Source: CAZZKF01 sp964654995
Lineage (GTDB): Bacteria > Pseudomonadota > Alphaproteobacteria > CAZZKF01
Direction: 5' to 3'
Length of the DNA: 30,183 nucleotides
NCBI GenBank assembly: GCA_964654995.1
Contig: CAZZKF010000027.1
Coordinates: forward strand, 1 to 30,183
Part shown: positions 15,753-23,677 of the stretch, in pieces
Position numbering within the stretch: the stretch's first letter is position 1
How the letters are laid out: each line of letters starts with the position of its first letter
Made by a program: the position numbers and the translations under genes
The notes under the pieces: model-generated
What the model was told of the DNA's origin: nothing
The model's input: only the letters and a program-made list of their open reading frames with translations
The model's database searches: none

Positions 15753-16988
15753 ATGGCATTTGGAACCTTTCAGCCAAAGAACCGGTTTGTCCGCTGGTTC
15801 GATCAGCAGCTCCCGATTCTCTCGCTGTTGCACGGTACGCTGGTTGCCTATCCGGCACCCCGGAATCTGAATTACTGGTGGAACTTCGGCTCGCTCGCCG
15901 GCCTCGTTCTGGTCATCCAGATTGCCACCGGCATCGTGCTGGCCATGCACTATACGCCGCACGCCGATCTTGCCTTTGCCTCGGTCGAGCACATCATGCG
16001 CGACGTCAATTTCGGCTGGCTGCTGCGCTATATGCATGCCAATGGCGCATCAATGTTTTTCCTGGTCGTCTATATCCACATTTTCCGCGGCCTTTATTAC
16101 GGCTCCTACAAGACCCCGCGTGAGGTGCTGTGGTGGTTGGGGCTGATCATCCTGGTGCTGATGATGGCCACCGGCTTCATGGGCTATGTGCTCCCCTGGG
16201 GACAGATGAGCTTCTGGGCGGCCACCGTGATCACCAATCTGTTCAGCGCGATTCCGGTAATCGGCGAAGCCGTCGTGGAGTGGCTGTGGGGCGGGTTTGC
16301 CGTCGGCAATCCGACGTTGCAGCGCTTCTTCAGCCTGCACTACCTGCTGCCTTTCATCATCGTCGGCGTGGTGATTCTGCACATCTGGGCGTTGCATATT
16401 CCAGGCTCCAACAACCCCCTCGGAATCGACGTCAAATCGAAGCAGGATCAGATTCCGTTCCACCCCTATTACACCGCCAAGGACCTGTTCGGCATGGCCG
16501 TGTTCCTGATCTTCTTTTCCTACTGGGTGTTCTACAATCCGAACTACATGGGGCATCCGGACAATTACATCCCGGCCAATCGTTTCGTCACCCCGGCCGA
16601 TATCGTGCCGGAATGGTACTATCTGCCGTTCTACGCGATCCTGCGGGCGGTTCCCGACAAGCTTGGCGGGGTGATCGCGATGTTCTCGTCGATCCTGGTG
16701 CTGTTCGCGCTGCCCTGGCTGGATCGCTCGCGGGTTCGCTCGGCTCGCTTCCGGCCACAATACAAGCAGTTCTTCTGGCTGCTGGTGATCGACGTCTTGA
16801 TCCTCGGCTGGGTCGGCGCCAATCCGCCTCAAGGACAGTTCATTCTGATCGGACGCCTGGCCACTGCCTATTATTTCCTCCACTTCCTGGTGATCGTGCC
16901 CCTGTTGGGCGTGCTTGAAAAACCGAAACCGTTACCCGACAGCATCGCCAAAGCGGTCCTGGGCGAGGCCGCGGCAACCGCGAAATAG
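15753..16988 (+). CDS. petB: ubiquinol-cytochrome c reductase, cytochrome b subunit
   Basis: A 411-aa cytochrome b, an integral membrane protein with about eight to nine helices. Heme-binding histidines are in the second helix (RYMHANGASMFFLVVYIHIFRG) and the fourth (HYLLPFIIVGVVILHIWALH). PEWY, part of the ubiquinol oxidation (Qo) site, is present as VPEWYYLPFYAILRAVPDKLGG, and the Qo-linked loop GYVLPWGQMSFWAATVITNL is intact. The length is close to that of other alphaproteobacterial cytochromes b, which unlike plastid b6 are not split. The start ATG 15753 has AAGGCAGAG a few bases upstream. It is the middle gene of petABC. Confidence 0.98.
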   Translation: MAFGTFQPKNRFVRWFDQQLPILSLLHGTLVAYPAPRNLNYWWNFGSLAGLVLVIQIATGIVLAMHYTPHADLAFASVEHIMRDVNFGWLLRYMHANGASMFFLVVYIHIFRGLYYGSYKTPREVLWWLGLIILVLMMATGFMGYVLPWGQMSFWAATVITNLFSAIPVIGEAVVEWLWGGFAVGNPTLQRFFSLHYLLPFIIVGVVILHIWALHIPGSNNPLGIDVKSKQDQIPFHPYYTAKDLFGMAVFLIFFSYWVFYNPNYMGHPDNYIPANRFVTPADIVPEWYYLPFYAILRAVPDKLGGVIAMFSSILVLFALPWLDRSRVRSARFRPQYKQFFWLLVIDVLILGWVGANPPQGQFILIGRLATAYYFLHFLVIVPLLGVLEKPKPLPDSIAKAVLGEAAATAK

Positions 16989-17000
16989 GGAGGACGTTTG

Positions 17001-17780
17001 ATGACCCGACTCAAATCCATTCTGCCCGCTTTCGCGCTGATCGCCGCAGCCGCCGTCGGCACATTCACGGTGTTGGTTGCGGCCGAAGCCGAACATCCGC
17101 CGGCCCGCAACTGGCCGCACAAGGGAGTTTTCGGCACCTTCGACCGGGCCACCCTGCAGCGCGGATTCCAGGTCTATGCGGAAGTCTGCTCGTCGTGTCA
17201 CAGCATCAACTTTGTCGCCTTTCGCAATCTGACCGATCTCGGCTATTCGATGGACGAGGTCAAGGCCATCGCCGCCGAGTACGAGATCGAGGACGGCCCC
17301 AATGACGAGGGCGAAATGTTCATGCGGACCGCCCGTCCGTCGGATTATTTCCCGCCCCCGTTTGTCAATGAGCAGGCAGCCCGGGCAGCGAATAACGGGG
17401 CTCTGCCGCCCGATCTGTCGCTGATCGTCAAGGCCCGCGAAGGCGGCGAGGATTACATCTATGCGCTGCTGACCGGGTTCGAGGACGAACCGCCCGCGGG
17501 CTTCGAACTGACCGAAGGCATGAACTACAACCCCTATTTCCCCGGCGGGCAGATCGCCATGACGCCGCCGCTGTTCGAGGATTCGGTCGAATACGCCGAC
17601 GGCACGCCGGCGACTGTCGAACAGATGGCGTCCGATGTAACCACCTTCCTGGCGTGGACGGCCGAGCCGACGCTGGAGGCGCGCAAGCGCCTCGGCTTCA
17701 AGGTCATGGCCTTCCTGCTGGTTCTGACGGTGCTATTGTACTTCGTCAACCGCAAGGTCTGGAGCAAACTCAAGCGTTAG
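17001..17780 (+). CDS. petC: ubiquinol-cytochrome c reductase, cytochrome c1
   Basis: A 259-aa cytochrome c1. The N-terminal hydrophobic stretch SILPAFALIAAAAVGTFTVL is a cleavable Sec signal. Heme c is bound by CSSCH at residues 63-67, in VYAEVCSSCHSINFVAFRNL, typical of c1. The sixth ligand is the methionine of GQIAMTPPL near residue 190, in the MNYNPYFPGGQIAM context. A C-terminal anchor helix (LGFKVMAFLLVLTVLLYFV) holds it in the membrane, with the heme domain periplasmic. GGGAGGA sits 6 nt ahead of ATG 17001, so this start is preferred over the TTG just before it. It completes the bc1 operon. Confidence 0.97.
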   Translation: MTRLKSILPAFALIAAAAVGTFTVLVAAEAEHPPARNWPHKGVFGTFDRATLQRGFQVYAEVCSSCHSINFVAFRNLTDLGYSMDEVKAIAAEYEIEDGPNDEGEMFMRTARPSDYFPPPFVNEQAARAANNGALPPDLSLIVKAREGGEDYIYALLTGFEDEPPAGFELTEGMNYNPYFPGGQIAMTPPLFEDSVEYADGTPATVEQMASDVTTFLAWTAEPTLEARKRLGFKVMAFLLVLTVLLYFVNRKVWSKLKR

Positions 17781-17806
17781 CCCCGGTGCCGCGTTGGGGT
17801 AATATC

Positions 17807-17843
17807 CGAAGGCCGTTTCCTGCCGCGGCGGGAGCGGCCTTCG
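17807..17843 (+). terminator. strong hairpin between petC and mtnP
   Basis: CGAAGGCCG (17807-17815) and CGGCCTTCG (17835-17843) are perfect 9-bp complements, and the inner bases extend the stem with TTTCC against GGGAG (wobbles included) and GCC against GGC. No T tract follows, and the mtnP start lies only 15 nt downstream. It could be a weak or Rho-assisted terminator, an mRNA 3' end stabiliser for petABC, or a structure limiting mtnP translation. Confidence 0.5.
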
Positions 17844-17858
17844 CAGTGGTTGGGAGCC

Positions 17859-18764
17859 ATGGCTGACAAGACGCAGACACCCGTTCTCGGAATCATCGGC
17901 GGCAGCGGTCTTTACGAAATCGAAGGGTTGGAGGACACCCGCTGGGAGCAGGTATCATCGCCCTTCGGCGAGCCCTCGGACGCGCTGTTCATGGGTACGC
18001 TCGATGGCCAGCCGCTGGTGTTCCTGCCGCGCCACGGACGCGGCCACCGGCTCGATCCCGGCCACATCAATTACCGCGCCAACATCGATGTGCTGAAGCG
18101 TGCCGGCGTCACCGACATCGTCTCGCTGTCGGCCTGCGGCTCGTTCAAGGAGGAGCTGGCGCCCGGCACCTTCGTCATCGCCGACCAGTTCATCGACCGC
18201 ACCCGTTCGCGCGAGAGCAGCTTCTTCGGCCCCGGGATGGTGGCGCATGTGTCGATGGCCCATCCGGTGTGCCGGCGCTTGGGCGACATGGTCGAATCAG
18301 CCGCCCGTGACGCCGATATCGAATACGTGCGCGGCGGCACCTATCTGGCGATCGAGGGCCCGCAGTTCTCGTCGCTGGCCGAATCGCGGCTCTATCAGGC
18401 CTGGGGCTGCGATGTCATCGGCATGACCAACATGCCGGAAGTCAAGCTCGCCCGCGAGGCCGAGATCTGCTATGCCACCGTCGCCATGGTCACCGATTAC
18501 GACTGCTGGCACCCGCATCACGACGATGTCGAGGTCGCCGATATCGTCGGCGTTCTGCTGGCCAATGCCGACCGGGCACGCGAGCTGATCCGCTACCTGG
18601 TGCCCTGGATCAAGGCCGCGAAGGACGACGCCCACCCGTGCCCGAACGGATGCGACCGGGTGCTCGACGGGGCGCTGATTACGGCGCCCGAGAGCCGCGA
18701 TGCGGAGATGATCGCCCGGCTGGATGCAGTTGCCGGCCGGGTTCTCGACGATTTCGAATCCTGA
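17859..18764 (+). CDS. mtnP: S-methyl-5'-thioadenosine phosphorylase
   Basis: A 301-aa MTAP/PNP-family phosphorylase, which splits 5'-methylthioadenosine with phosphate into adenine and methylthioribose-1-phosphate in methionine salvage. Signatures are LGIIGGSGLYEIEGL at the N terminus, LPRHGRGHRLDPGHINYRANIDVLKRAGV (phosphate site), LSACGSFKEELAPGTFVIADQFIDRT, the substrate region EGPQFSSLAESRLYQAWGCDVIGMTNMPEVKLAREAEICYATVAMVTDYDCW, and a C-terminal helix. Start ATG 17859 (MADKTQ); a TTG at 17850 is also in frame. Only 13 nt separate it from apt, which recycles the adenine released, so the two act as a pathway unit. Confidence 0.95.
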   Translation: MADKTQTPVLGIIGGSGLYEIEGLEDTRWEQVSSPFGEPSDALFMGTLDGQPLVFLPRHGRGHRLDPGHINYRANIDVLKRAGVTDIVSLSACGSFKEELAPGTFVIADQFIDRTRSRESSFFGPGMVAHVSMAHPVCRRLGDMVESAARDADIEYVRGGTYLAIEGPQFSSLAESRLYQAWGCDVIGMTNMPEVKLAREAEICYATVAMVTDYDCWHPHHDDVEVADIVGVLLANADRARELIRYLVPWIKAAKDDAHPCPNGCDRVLDGALITAPESRDAEMIARLDAVAGRVLDDFES

Positions 18765-18777
18765 GGAGACAGAGACC

Positions 18778-19298
18778 ATGCCGGCGTGGATTCGCGAGCG
18801 CATTCGCACCATCCCAGATTATCCCAAGCCGGGGGTCATGTTCCGCGACATCACCACCCTGCTGCAGGACCCGCTGGGCTTTCGCAAGACCGTCGATGAA
18901 CTGGTCCAGCCGCATGCCGGCCTGCGCATCGACAAGGTGGCCGGGATCGAAGCCCGCGGCTTCATTCTCGGCGGTGCGGTGGCCCATCAGCTCAGCGTCG
19001 GCTTCGTTCCGGTGCGCAAGAAAGGCAAGCTGCCCTGGCAGACGCTGGGCCAGGACTACGAGCTGGAATACGGCAACGATCGGGTCGAGATGCACATGGA
19101 TGCGGTCGGCGACGGCGAACAGGTGCTGCTGATCGACGATCTGATCGCCACCGGCGGCACGGCGGAAGCGGCGATCCGGCTGATTCACAAGGCCGGCGGC
19201 GACGTCGTGGCGGCCAGCTTTGTCATCGACCTGCCCGATCTCGGCGGCGTCAAACGGCTGCGCGCCATGGGATGCAACGTGCTGACTCTGTGCGCCTT
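18778..19298 (+). CDS. apt: adenine phosphoribosyltransferase (3' end lost in assembly gap)
   Basis: At least 173 aa of a type I PRTase that converts adenine and PRPP to AMP. Recognised by IPDYPKPGVMFRDITTLL at the N terminus, GIEARGFILGGAVA, FVPVRKKGKLPWQT, and the PRPP-binding loop VLLIDDLIATGGTAEAAIRLI. Start ATG 18778 has GAGGAGA upstream. The coding sequence runs into the N stretch at 19299; since adenine PRTases are about 170-180 aa, only a handful of C-terminal residues are missing. It follows mtnP in the same operon and faces ychF across the gap. Confidence 0.95.
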
Positions 19299-19398
19299 NN
19301 NNNNNNNNNNNNNNNNNNNNNNNNNNNNNNNNNNNNNNNNNNNNNNNNNNNNNNNNNNNNNNNNNNNNNNNNNNNNNNNNNNNNNNNNNNNNNNNNNN
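19299..19398. other. assembly gap (100 N)
   Basis: Exactly 100 N separate the 3' ends of the convergent genes apt and ychF. The size looks like a placeholder: ychF lacks about 60 C-terminal residues (roughly 180 bases) plus its stop, and apt lacks its last few codons, so the true gap is likely at least 200 bases. Confidence 0.95.
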
Positions 19399-20306
19399 CA
19401 GGTGCCGCGCGGAATCGTCCAGGCCCGGGCCTCGTTGGGCCCGGCGGTAAAGAAGGTGATCAGCCCCAACAACTCGTAGCCGGCACGGATCACCCGCGCC
19501 AGGCCGGTCTCCTCGAGCCCCATGTCGGCGAGAAAGGCGGCGCGCTCGGCCTCATCATCGAAGCCCGCGAGCTCGGCCTCGATCGCCGCCGAGATGACCA
19601 CGCAGCCGGCATGTTCCCGTGCCGCCATTTCGGCCACCGCATCCGAGTAGGCATTGCCCGAGGCGGCCGACGCCTCATCGACGTTGCAGACATAAAGAAC
19701 CGGCTTGGCAGTCAGCAGATGCAACTGGCGAAACGCCGAGCGGTTCTCGTCAGAGACCGAAAGCAGCCGGGCGGGGCGCCCCTCGCGCAGCAGCGCCAGG
19801 GCCTCTTCCATCAAGGCCAGCTGGCGGGCCCCGTCCCTGTCGCCGCCGCGCACCCGCTTGGCCAGCGGCTCGATGCGACGCTCGAGGCTTTCGAGATCGG
19901 CGAGCATCAGCTCGGTGTTCACAATCTCGGCGTCCGCCACCGGATCGGTGCGACCCTCGACATGGGCGATCTGGGTGTCCTCGAAACAGCGTAGAACGTG
20001 CAGGATCGCATCCATCTCGCGGATGTGGGAGAGGAAGCGGTTGCCCAGCCCCTCGCCGCGGCTGGCGCCGCGCACCAGACCGGCGATGTCGACGAAATCG
20101 AGGCGCGTCGGCACGACGCGCGCCGACCTGGCGATCTCGGCAATGCGGGTGAGCCGTTCATCCGGCACCGGCGCAGTGCCGACATTGGGTTCGATGGTGC
20201 AGAACGGAAAGTTCTCGGCCGCCGCCGCGGCCGAGCGGGCAAGCGCATTGAACAGGGTCGACTTGCCGACATTGGGCAGGCCGACAATCCCGCACTTAAA
20301 CCCCAT
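19399..20306 (-). CDS. ychF: redox-regulated ATPase YchF, C terminus in assembly gap
   Basis: About 302 residues of the Obg-related P-loop ATPase YchF (OLA1). P-loop GLPNVGKSTLFNAL, switch I region NFPFCTIEPNVG, DIAGLVRGASRGEGLGNRFLSHIREMDAILHVLRCF, and the altered G4 motif NVDE in LYVCNVDEAS, which makes the family prefer ATP over GTP. The TGS domain begins with LLGLITFFTAGPNEARAWTIPRGT and is then cut by the gap. Full-length homologues have about 363-366 aa. The role is in translation and oxidative stress, cytoplasmic and ribosome-associated. ATG 20306 has AAGGT a few bases upstream, and the gene overlaps the end of pth by 11 nt, so the two are translationally linked. Confidence 0.96.
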
Positions 20307-20928
20307 TTTTACCTTGCTCCTCAGGCGCTCGGACGTGATCGGGCGGCGGGTTCCTGGGGTTGGGCTTTAAAATCGCCGCGACCCGGGTCATGAACAGGCT
20401 GTCCCTGCGCTCTGCCAGCAGCGGTGCGGCTTCGGCGATGGCATCCAGCAATGGCTCCAGCCAGGCACGATCGGCTTTCGAGAAATCATGCAGCACATAG
20501 CCGCGCACCAGGTCCTTGTGTCCGGGGTGGCCGACGCCGATGCGGACCCGGCGATAGCCGTTGCCGATATGGGCATCGATGCTGCGCAGGCCGTTGTGAC
20601 CGGCCGCCCCGCCGCCGTGCTTGACCCGCAGCTTGCCGGGCGCCAGATCGACCTCGTCGTGAATGACCACGATGTCCTCGGGCGGAATTTTGTAAAAGCG
20701 GGCGGCTTCGGCCACCGACCGGCCGGACTCGTTCATATAGGTTTCGGGCAGCAGCGCCAGAACCTTTTCCCCGGCCAGCCGGCCTTCATGAAGGCGGCCC
20801 GAAAATTTCGCCCGTGCCGGGCCGAAGCCGTGGCGCCGGACGATGGCGTCGACCGCCATCCGGCCGACATTGTGGCGATGGCCGGCATAATCGGGCCCCG
20901 GGTTGCCGAGCCCAACCAGCAGCAGCAT
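20296..20928 (-). CDS. pth: peptidyl-tRNA hydrolase
   Basis: A 210-aa bacterial peptidyl-tRNA hydrolase, which frees tRNA from peptides dropped off the ribosome. The catalytic region begins LLLVGLGNPGPDYAGHRHNVGRMAVD, with Asn9 and the catalytic His19; further conserved parts are LLPETYMNESGRSV, VVIHDEVDLAPGKLRVKHGGGAAGHNGLRSI and RVRIGVGHP. The C-terminal tail after residue 185 is an alpha-type proline-rich extension (NPRNPPPDHVRAP). ATG 20928 is preceded by GGAGAGG. Gene order rplY-pth-ychF is classic. Confidence 0.97.
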   Translation of the reverse strand: MLLLVGLGNPGPDYAGHRHNVGRMAVDAIVRRHGFGPARAKFSGRLHEGRLAGEKVLALLPETYMNESGRSVAEAARFYKIPPEDIVVIHDEVDLAPGKLRVKHGGGAAGHNGLRSIDAHIGNGYRRVRIGVGHPGHKDLVRGYVLHDFSKADRAWLEPLLDAIAEAAPLLAERRDSLFMTRVAAILKPNPRNPPPDHVRAPEEQGKNGV

Positions 20929-20994
20929 CGCGCCTCTCCGTGATCGACGGGCGGCGGTGATCGGCGCCGCCCAGAAAAACCCGGTTGGAGCGGC

Positions 20995-21678
20995 CTAGTC
21001 GCCGCCCTCGCTGTCCGAACCCTCTTCGGCCTCGGGTGCACCGGCTTCGATTTCCAGCGCCTCCAGAGCCTCGGCTTCGGCCGCTTCCGCTTCCTCGCGC
21101 TCGGACACCAGACCGGAAGGTGCGGCAATGGTGACGATGGTGAAGTCGCGATCGGTGATCGTCGGCCGGGCGCCTTCGGGCAGCTTGACAGCACTGATGT
21201 GAACGCCATCGCCGATTTCCAGCCCGGTGACATCGACCTCGATCGATTCCGGGATCTTGCCGGCCGGACACAGCAGCTCGATTTCGTGGCGGACGATGTT
21301 GAGCACGCCGCCGCGGCGCAGCCCCGGGCTTTCCTCCTCGCCGACCCAGGTGACCGGCACCCGGATGGTGACCCGGGTGTCCTCTTCGACGCGCATGAAA
21401 TCCACGTGCACCGGCCAGTCGGTGACCGGGTCGAACTGGATATCGCGGGGCAGCACGCGCTGGCTCTTGTCGCCGAGCCGGAGCTCGAACAGCGAGTTGG
21501 TGAAGCCGCCGGCGTGGAGGTGCAGGTTGAGGTCCTTGAGGGTCACCGAAATCGCCCGCGGATCCCGCGCACCGCCGTAAACCACGGCCGGGACCAGACC
21601 GGCGCGCCGGGCGGCCCGGGCCGGGCCGCGGCCCACCTTGGGCCGATCCACCGCTTCGATGGTACGAACGTTGGTCAT
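20995..21678 (-). CDS. rplY: 50S ribosomal protein bL25 (CTC long form)
   Basis: A 227-aa bL25/Ctc protein that binds 5S rRNA. The N-terminal L25 domain covers VDRPKVGRGPARAARRAGLVPAVVYGG through FDPVTDWPVHVDFMRV; the C-terminal TL5 beta domain includes VPVTWVGEEESPGLRRGGVLNIVRHEIELLCPAGKIPE and GDGVHISAVKLPEGARPT. The final 40 residues are acidic (rich in Glu and Ala), as in alphaproteobacterial Ctc proteins. ATG 21678 has GGAGA 8 nt upstream. About 134 bases separate it from prs upstream, and 66 from pth downstream. Confidence 0.96.
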   Translation of the reverse strand: MTNVRTIEAVDRPKVGRGPARAARRAGLVPAVVYGGARDPRAISVTLKDLNLHLHAGGFTNSLFELRLGDKSQRVLPRDIQFDPVTDWPVHVDFMRVEEDTRVTIRVPVTWVGEEESPGLRRGGVLNIVRHEIELLCPAGKIPESIEVDVTGLEIGDGVHISAVKLPEGARPTITDRDFTIVTIAAPSGLVSEREEAEAAEAEALEALEIEAGAPEAEEGSDSEGGD

Positions 21679-21812
21679 TATTCACATCTCCGCTTCACGG
21701 GCGCAGACGGCTGCCCCGATTTCATCACATGGAAAGCCGATATTGCGCCATGGCGATCCCGGCCCGCCATGTACAAAAATCGTCCGCTTTTTACAAGTCT
21801 TCAGTCGAAAAC

Positions 21813-22769
21813 TCAATCAAACAAACTGGACACCGAGGATTCCTCGCTGATCCGCCGGATCGCTTCGGCCATCAAGGGGGCGATCGAAATCGTCCGGACC
21901 TTGTCGCACAGCCGCACCGCATCGGTGGGACGGATCGAATCGGTGATCATCAGCGCCTGCAGCGACGAGGCCGAAACCCGGGCCACCGCGCCGCCCGAAA
22001 GCACGCCGTGGCTGACATAGGCACTGACCGACGCCGCCCCCTTGTCCAGGAGCGCCTCCGCCGCATTGCACAGAGTACCAGCCGAATCGACGATGTCATC
22101 GACCAGGATGCAGCTGCGCCCTTCAACGTCGCCGATGATGTTCATGACTTCCGATTCGCCGGCCCGTTCGCGGCGTTTATCCACGATCGCCAGATCGACG
22201 CCCAATCGCTTGGCGTGCGCCCGGGCGCGCACCACGCCGCCGACATCGGGCGAGACGATCATCAGCGAGTGATTGTCGAAATGCTCGCGAATGTCGGAAA
22301 CAAACACCGGGGCGGCGAACAGATTGTCGGTCGGGATATCGAAAAAACCCTGAATCTGGCCGGCGTGCAGATCCATGGTCAGCACCCTATCGGCACCCGC
22401 GGTGGTGATCAGATTGGCCACCAGCTTGGCCGAGATCGGCGTGCGCGGACCCGGTTTCCGGTCCTGCCGGGCATAGCCGAAATAGGGGATGACCGCGGTG
22501 ATGCGGCGCGCCGAGGCGCGGCGAAGGGCGTCGATGCAGACCAAGAGCTCCATCAGATGGTCATTGGCCGGGTATGACGTCGGCTGGATCACGAAGACAT
22601 CTTCGCCGCGCACGTTTTCCTGAATCTCGACAAACACCTCCATGTCCGAGAAGCGCCGGACGGTGGCCTGGGTCAACGGCATGTTGAGATAGGATGCAAT
22701 CGCCTCCGCCAACGGCGGGTTGCTGTTGCCGGTCAGAATTTTCAAGGGCCTGGTTCCCTCGATAGACAC
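21813..22769 (-). CDS. prs: ribose-phosphate pyrophosphokinase
   Basis: A 318-aa PRPP synthase, which makes PRPP from ribose-5-phosphate and ATP for nucleotide, histidine and tryptophan synthesis and for the apt reaction encoded nearby. Signatures are KILTGNSNPPLAEAIASYL, the FSDMEVFVEIQENVRGEDVFVIQPT region, YFGYARQDRK, VLTMDLHAGQIQGFFDIPTDNL, and the PRPP-binding loop CILVDDIVDSAGTLCNAA. Length is normal (about 310-320). GTG 22769 gives MSIEGTRPLKIL; a TTG at 22745, starting LKILTGNSN, is equally close to the usual family start. A promoter lies about 70 bases upstream. Confidence 0.97.
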   Translation of the reverse strand: MSIEGTRPLKILTGNSNPPLAEAIASYLNMPLTQATVRRFSDMEVFVEIQENVRGEDVFVIQPTSYPANDHLMELLVCIDALRRASARRITAVIPYFGYARQDRKPGPRTPISAKLVANLITTAGADRVLTMDLHAGQIQGFFDIPTDNLFAAPVFVSDIREHFDNHSLMIVSPDVGGVVRARAHAKRLGVDLAIVDKRRERAGESEVMNIIGDVEGRSCILVDDIVDSAGTLCNAAEALLDKGAASVSAYVSHGVLSGGAVARVSASSLQALMITDSIRPTDAVRLCDKVRTISIAPLMAEAIRRISEESSVSSLFD

Positions 22770-22838
22770 TGGGGATGCCGCCCGACACCGCGAAAGGCCG
22801 GCCCCTTTGGGCCATTCCCGGGTGCCAGGGCGCGGCGA

Positions 22839-22867
22839 ACTGTATCAGGGCGCCGGGGGGCTGTAAA
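22839..22867 (-). promoter_or_regulatory. promoter ahead of prs
   Basis: On the minus strand TTTACA (22867-22862), a 17-bp spacer and TACAGT (22844-22839) form a good sigma70-like promoter between pgeF and prs. Transcription would start near 22832 with a leader of about 60 nt, which holds a small GGCCC/GGGCC hairpin at 22800-22813. prs-rplY-pth-ychF can therefore be expressed independently of lgt-midA-pgeF. Confidence 0.5.
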
Positions 22868-22885
22868 CCGGCTATCCGCCTATCC

Positions 22886-23677
22886 CTACGTGCTTTCCAG
22901 CCGCCCCTCGGGGACCAGCGCTATGGCGGACAGGCAGCGGCCGTAATCAGGCTCGCCACGCGCCCGCGACCGGCGATAGCTGAAGAACAGATCGTCCTGC
23001 ACAAACGTGTCGCAGGCGAGCCCGTCGAGGTGCGAGACGCCGAGACGGCGCAGCATCTCGAGGGCCAGTCCGCCGAGGTCGAACAGCGCATGGCCGGGCC
23101 GCGGGCCGGGCGCGAAGAAGGCGGCAAAGGCAGGCTCGGCATCGGTAAAGGCGGCCACCACCTCGGGCCCGACCTCATAGGAGTTCTGGCCGATGCAGGG
23201 GCCGACGGCAGCGCAAATACGGGCGCGCCGCGCTCCCAGCTTCTCCATTGCCGCCAATGTCGCCTCGATCACCCCGGCGGCAAGCCCGCGCCAGCCGGCA
23301 TGCGCCGCACCGATCACCCGCGCCTGCGGGTCGACCAGCAGCACCGGTGCACAATCGGCGGTGAGAATCCCGAGCGCCCGACCCGGCGCCTTCGTGACCA
23401 GGGCATCGGCCCGCGGTCGGGCACCAGCCTCCCAGCTTTCGTCAACCGTCACCACGTCGGCACCATGGACCTGATAAAGCGTGCACAATGCGTCTGGTCC
23501 TACGCCGAGACGGCCGGCAGCCCGCGCCCGGTTCTCGGTGACATGAGTGGGCACATCCTCCGATCCCGGCCCGCAGTTCAAGGAGGCGTAGATGCCGGTG
23601 GAGACGCCGCCGCGCCGGGTGAAAAAGCCGTGGGCGAGGCCGCCGACACCGGCCAGAAGCGGGCTTTCGAGCCTCAT
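22886..23677 (-). CDS. pgeF: peptidoglycan editing factor (multicopper polyphenol-oxidase / laccase domain)
   Basis: A 263-aa protein of the YfiH/PgeF family, shown in E. coli to remove wrongly incorporated amino acids from UDP-MurNAc precursors; homologues also act on purine nucleosides. The metal-site residues are in order: LYQVHGADVV (His), GILTADCAPVLLVD (Cys) and AAHAGWRGLAAGVIE (His), followed by GPCIGQNSYEVG and the C-terminal FFSYRRSRARGEPDYGR. ATG 23677 overlaps the midA stop as ATGA. Its place after lgt and midA is common in alphaproteobacteria. Confidence 0.94.
   Translation of the reverse strand: MRLESPLLAGVGGLAHGFFTRRGGVSTGIYASLNCGPGSEDVPTHVTENRARAAGRLGVGPDALCTLYQVHGADVVTVDESWEAGARPRADALVTKAPGRALGILTADCAPVLLVDPQARVIGAAHAGWRGLAAGVIEATLAAMEKLGARRARICAAVGPCIGQNSYEVGPEVVAAFTDAEPAFAAFFAPGPRPGHALFDLGGLALEMLRRLGVSHLDGLACDTFVQDDLFFSYRRSRARGEPDYGRCLSAIALVPEGRLEST

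Noticed and set aside
16998..17000. TTG as the start of cytochrome c1
   Set aside because: ATG at 17001 is better spaced from GGGAGGA and gives the usual N terminus.
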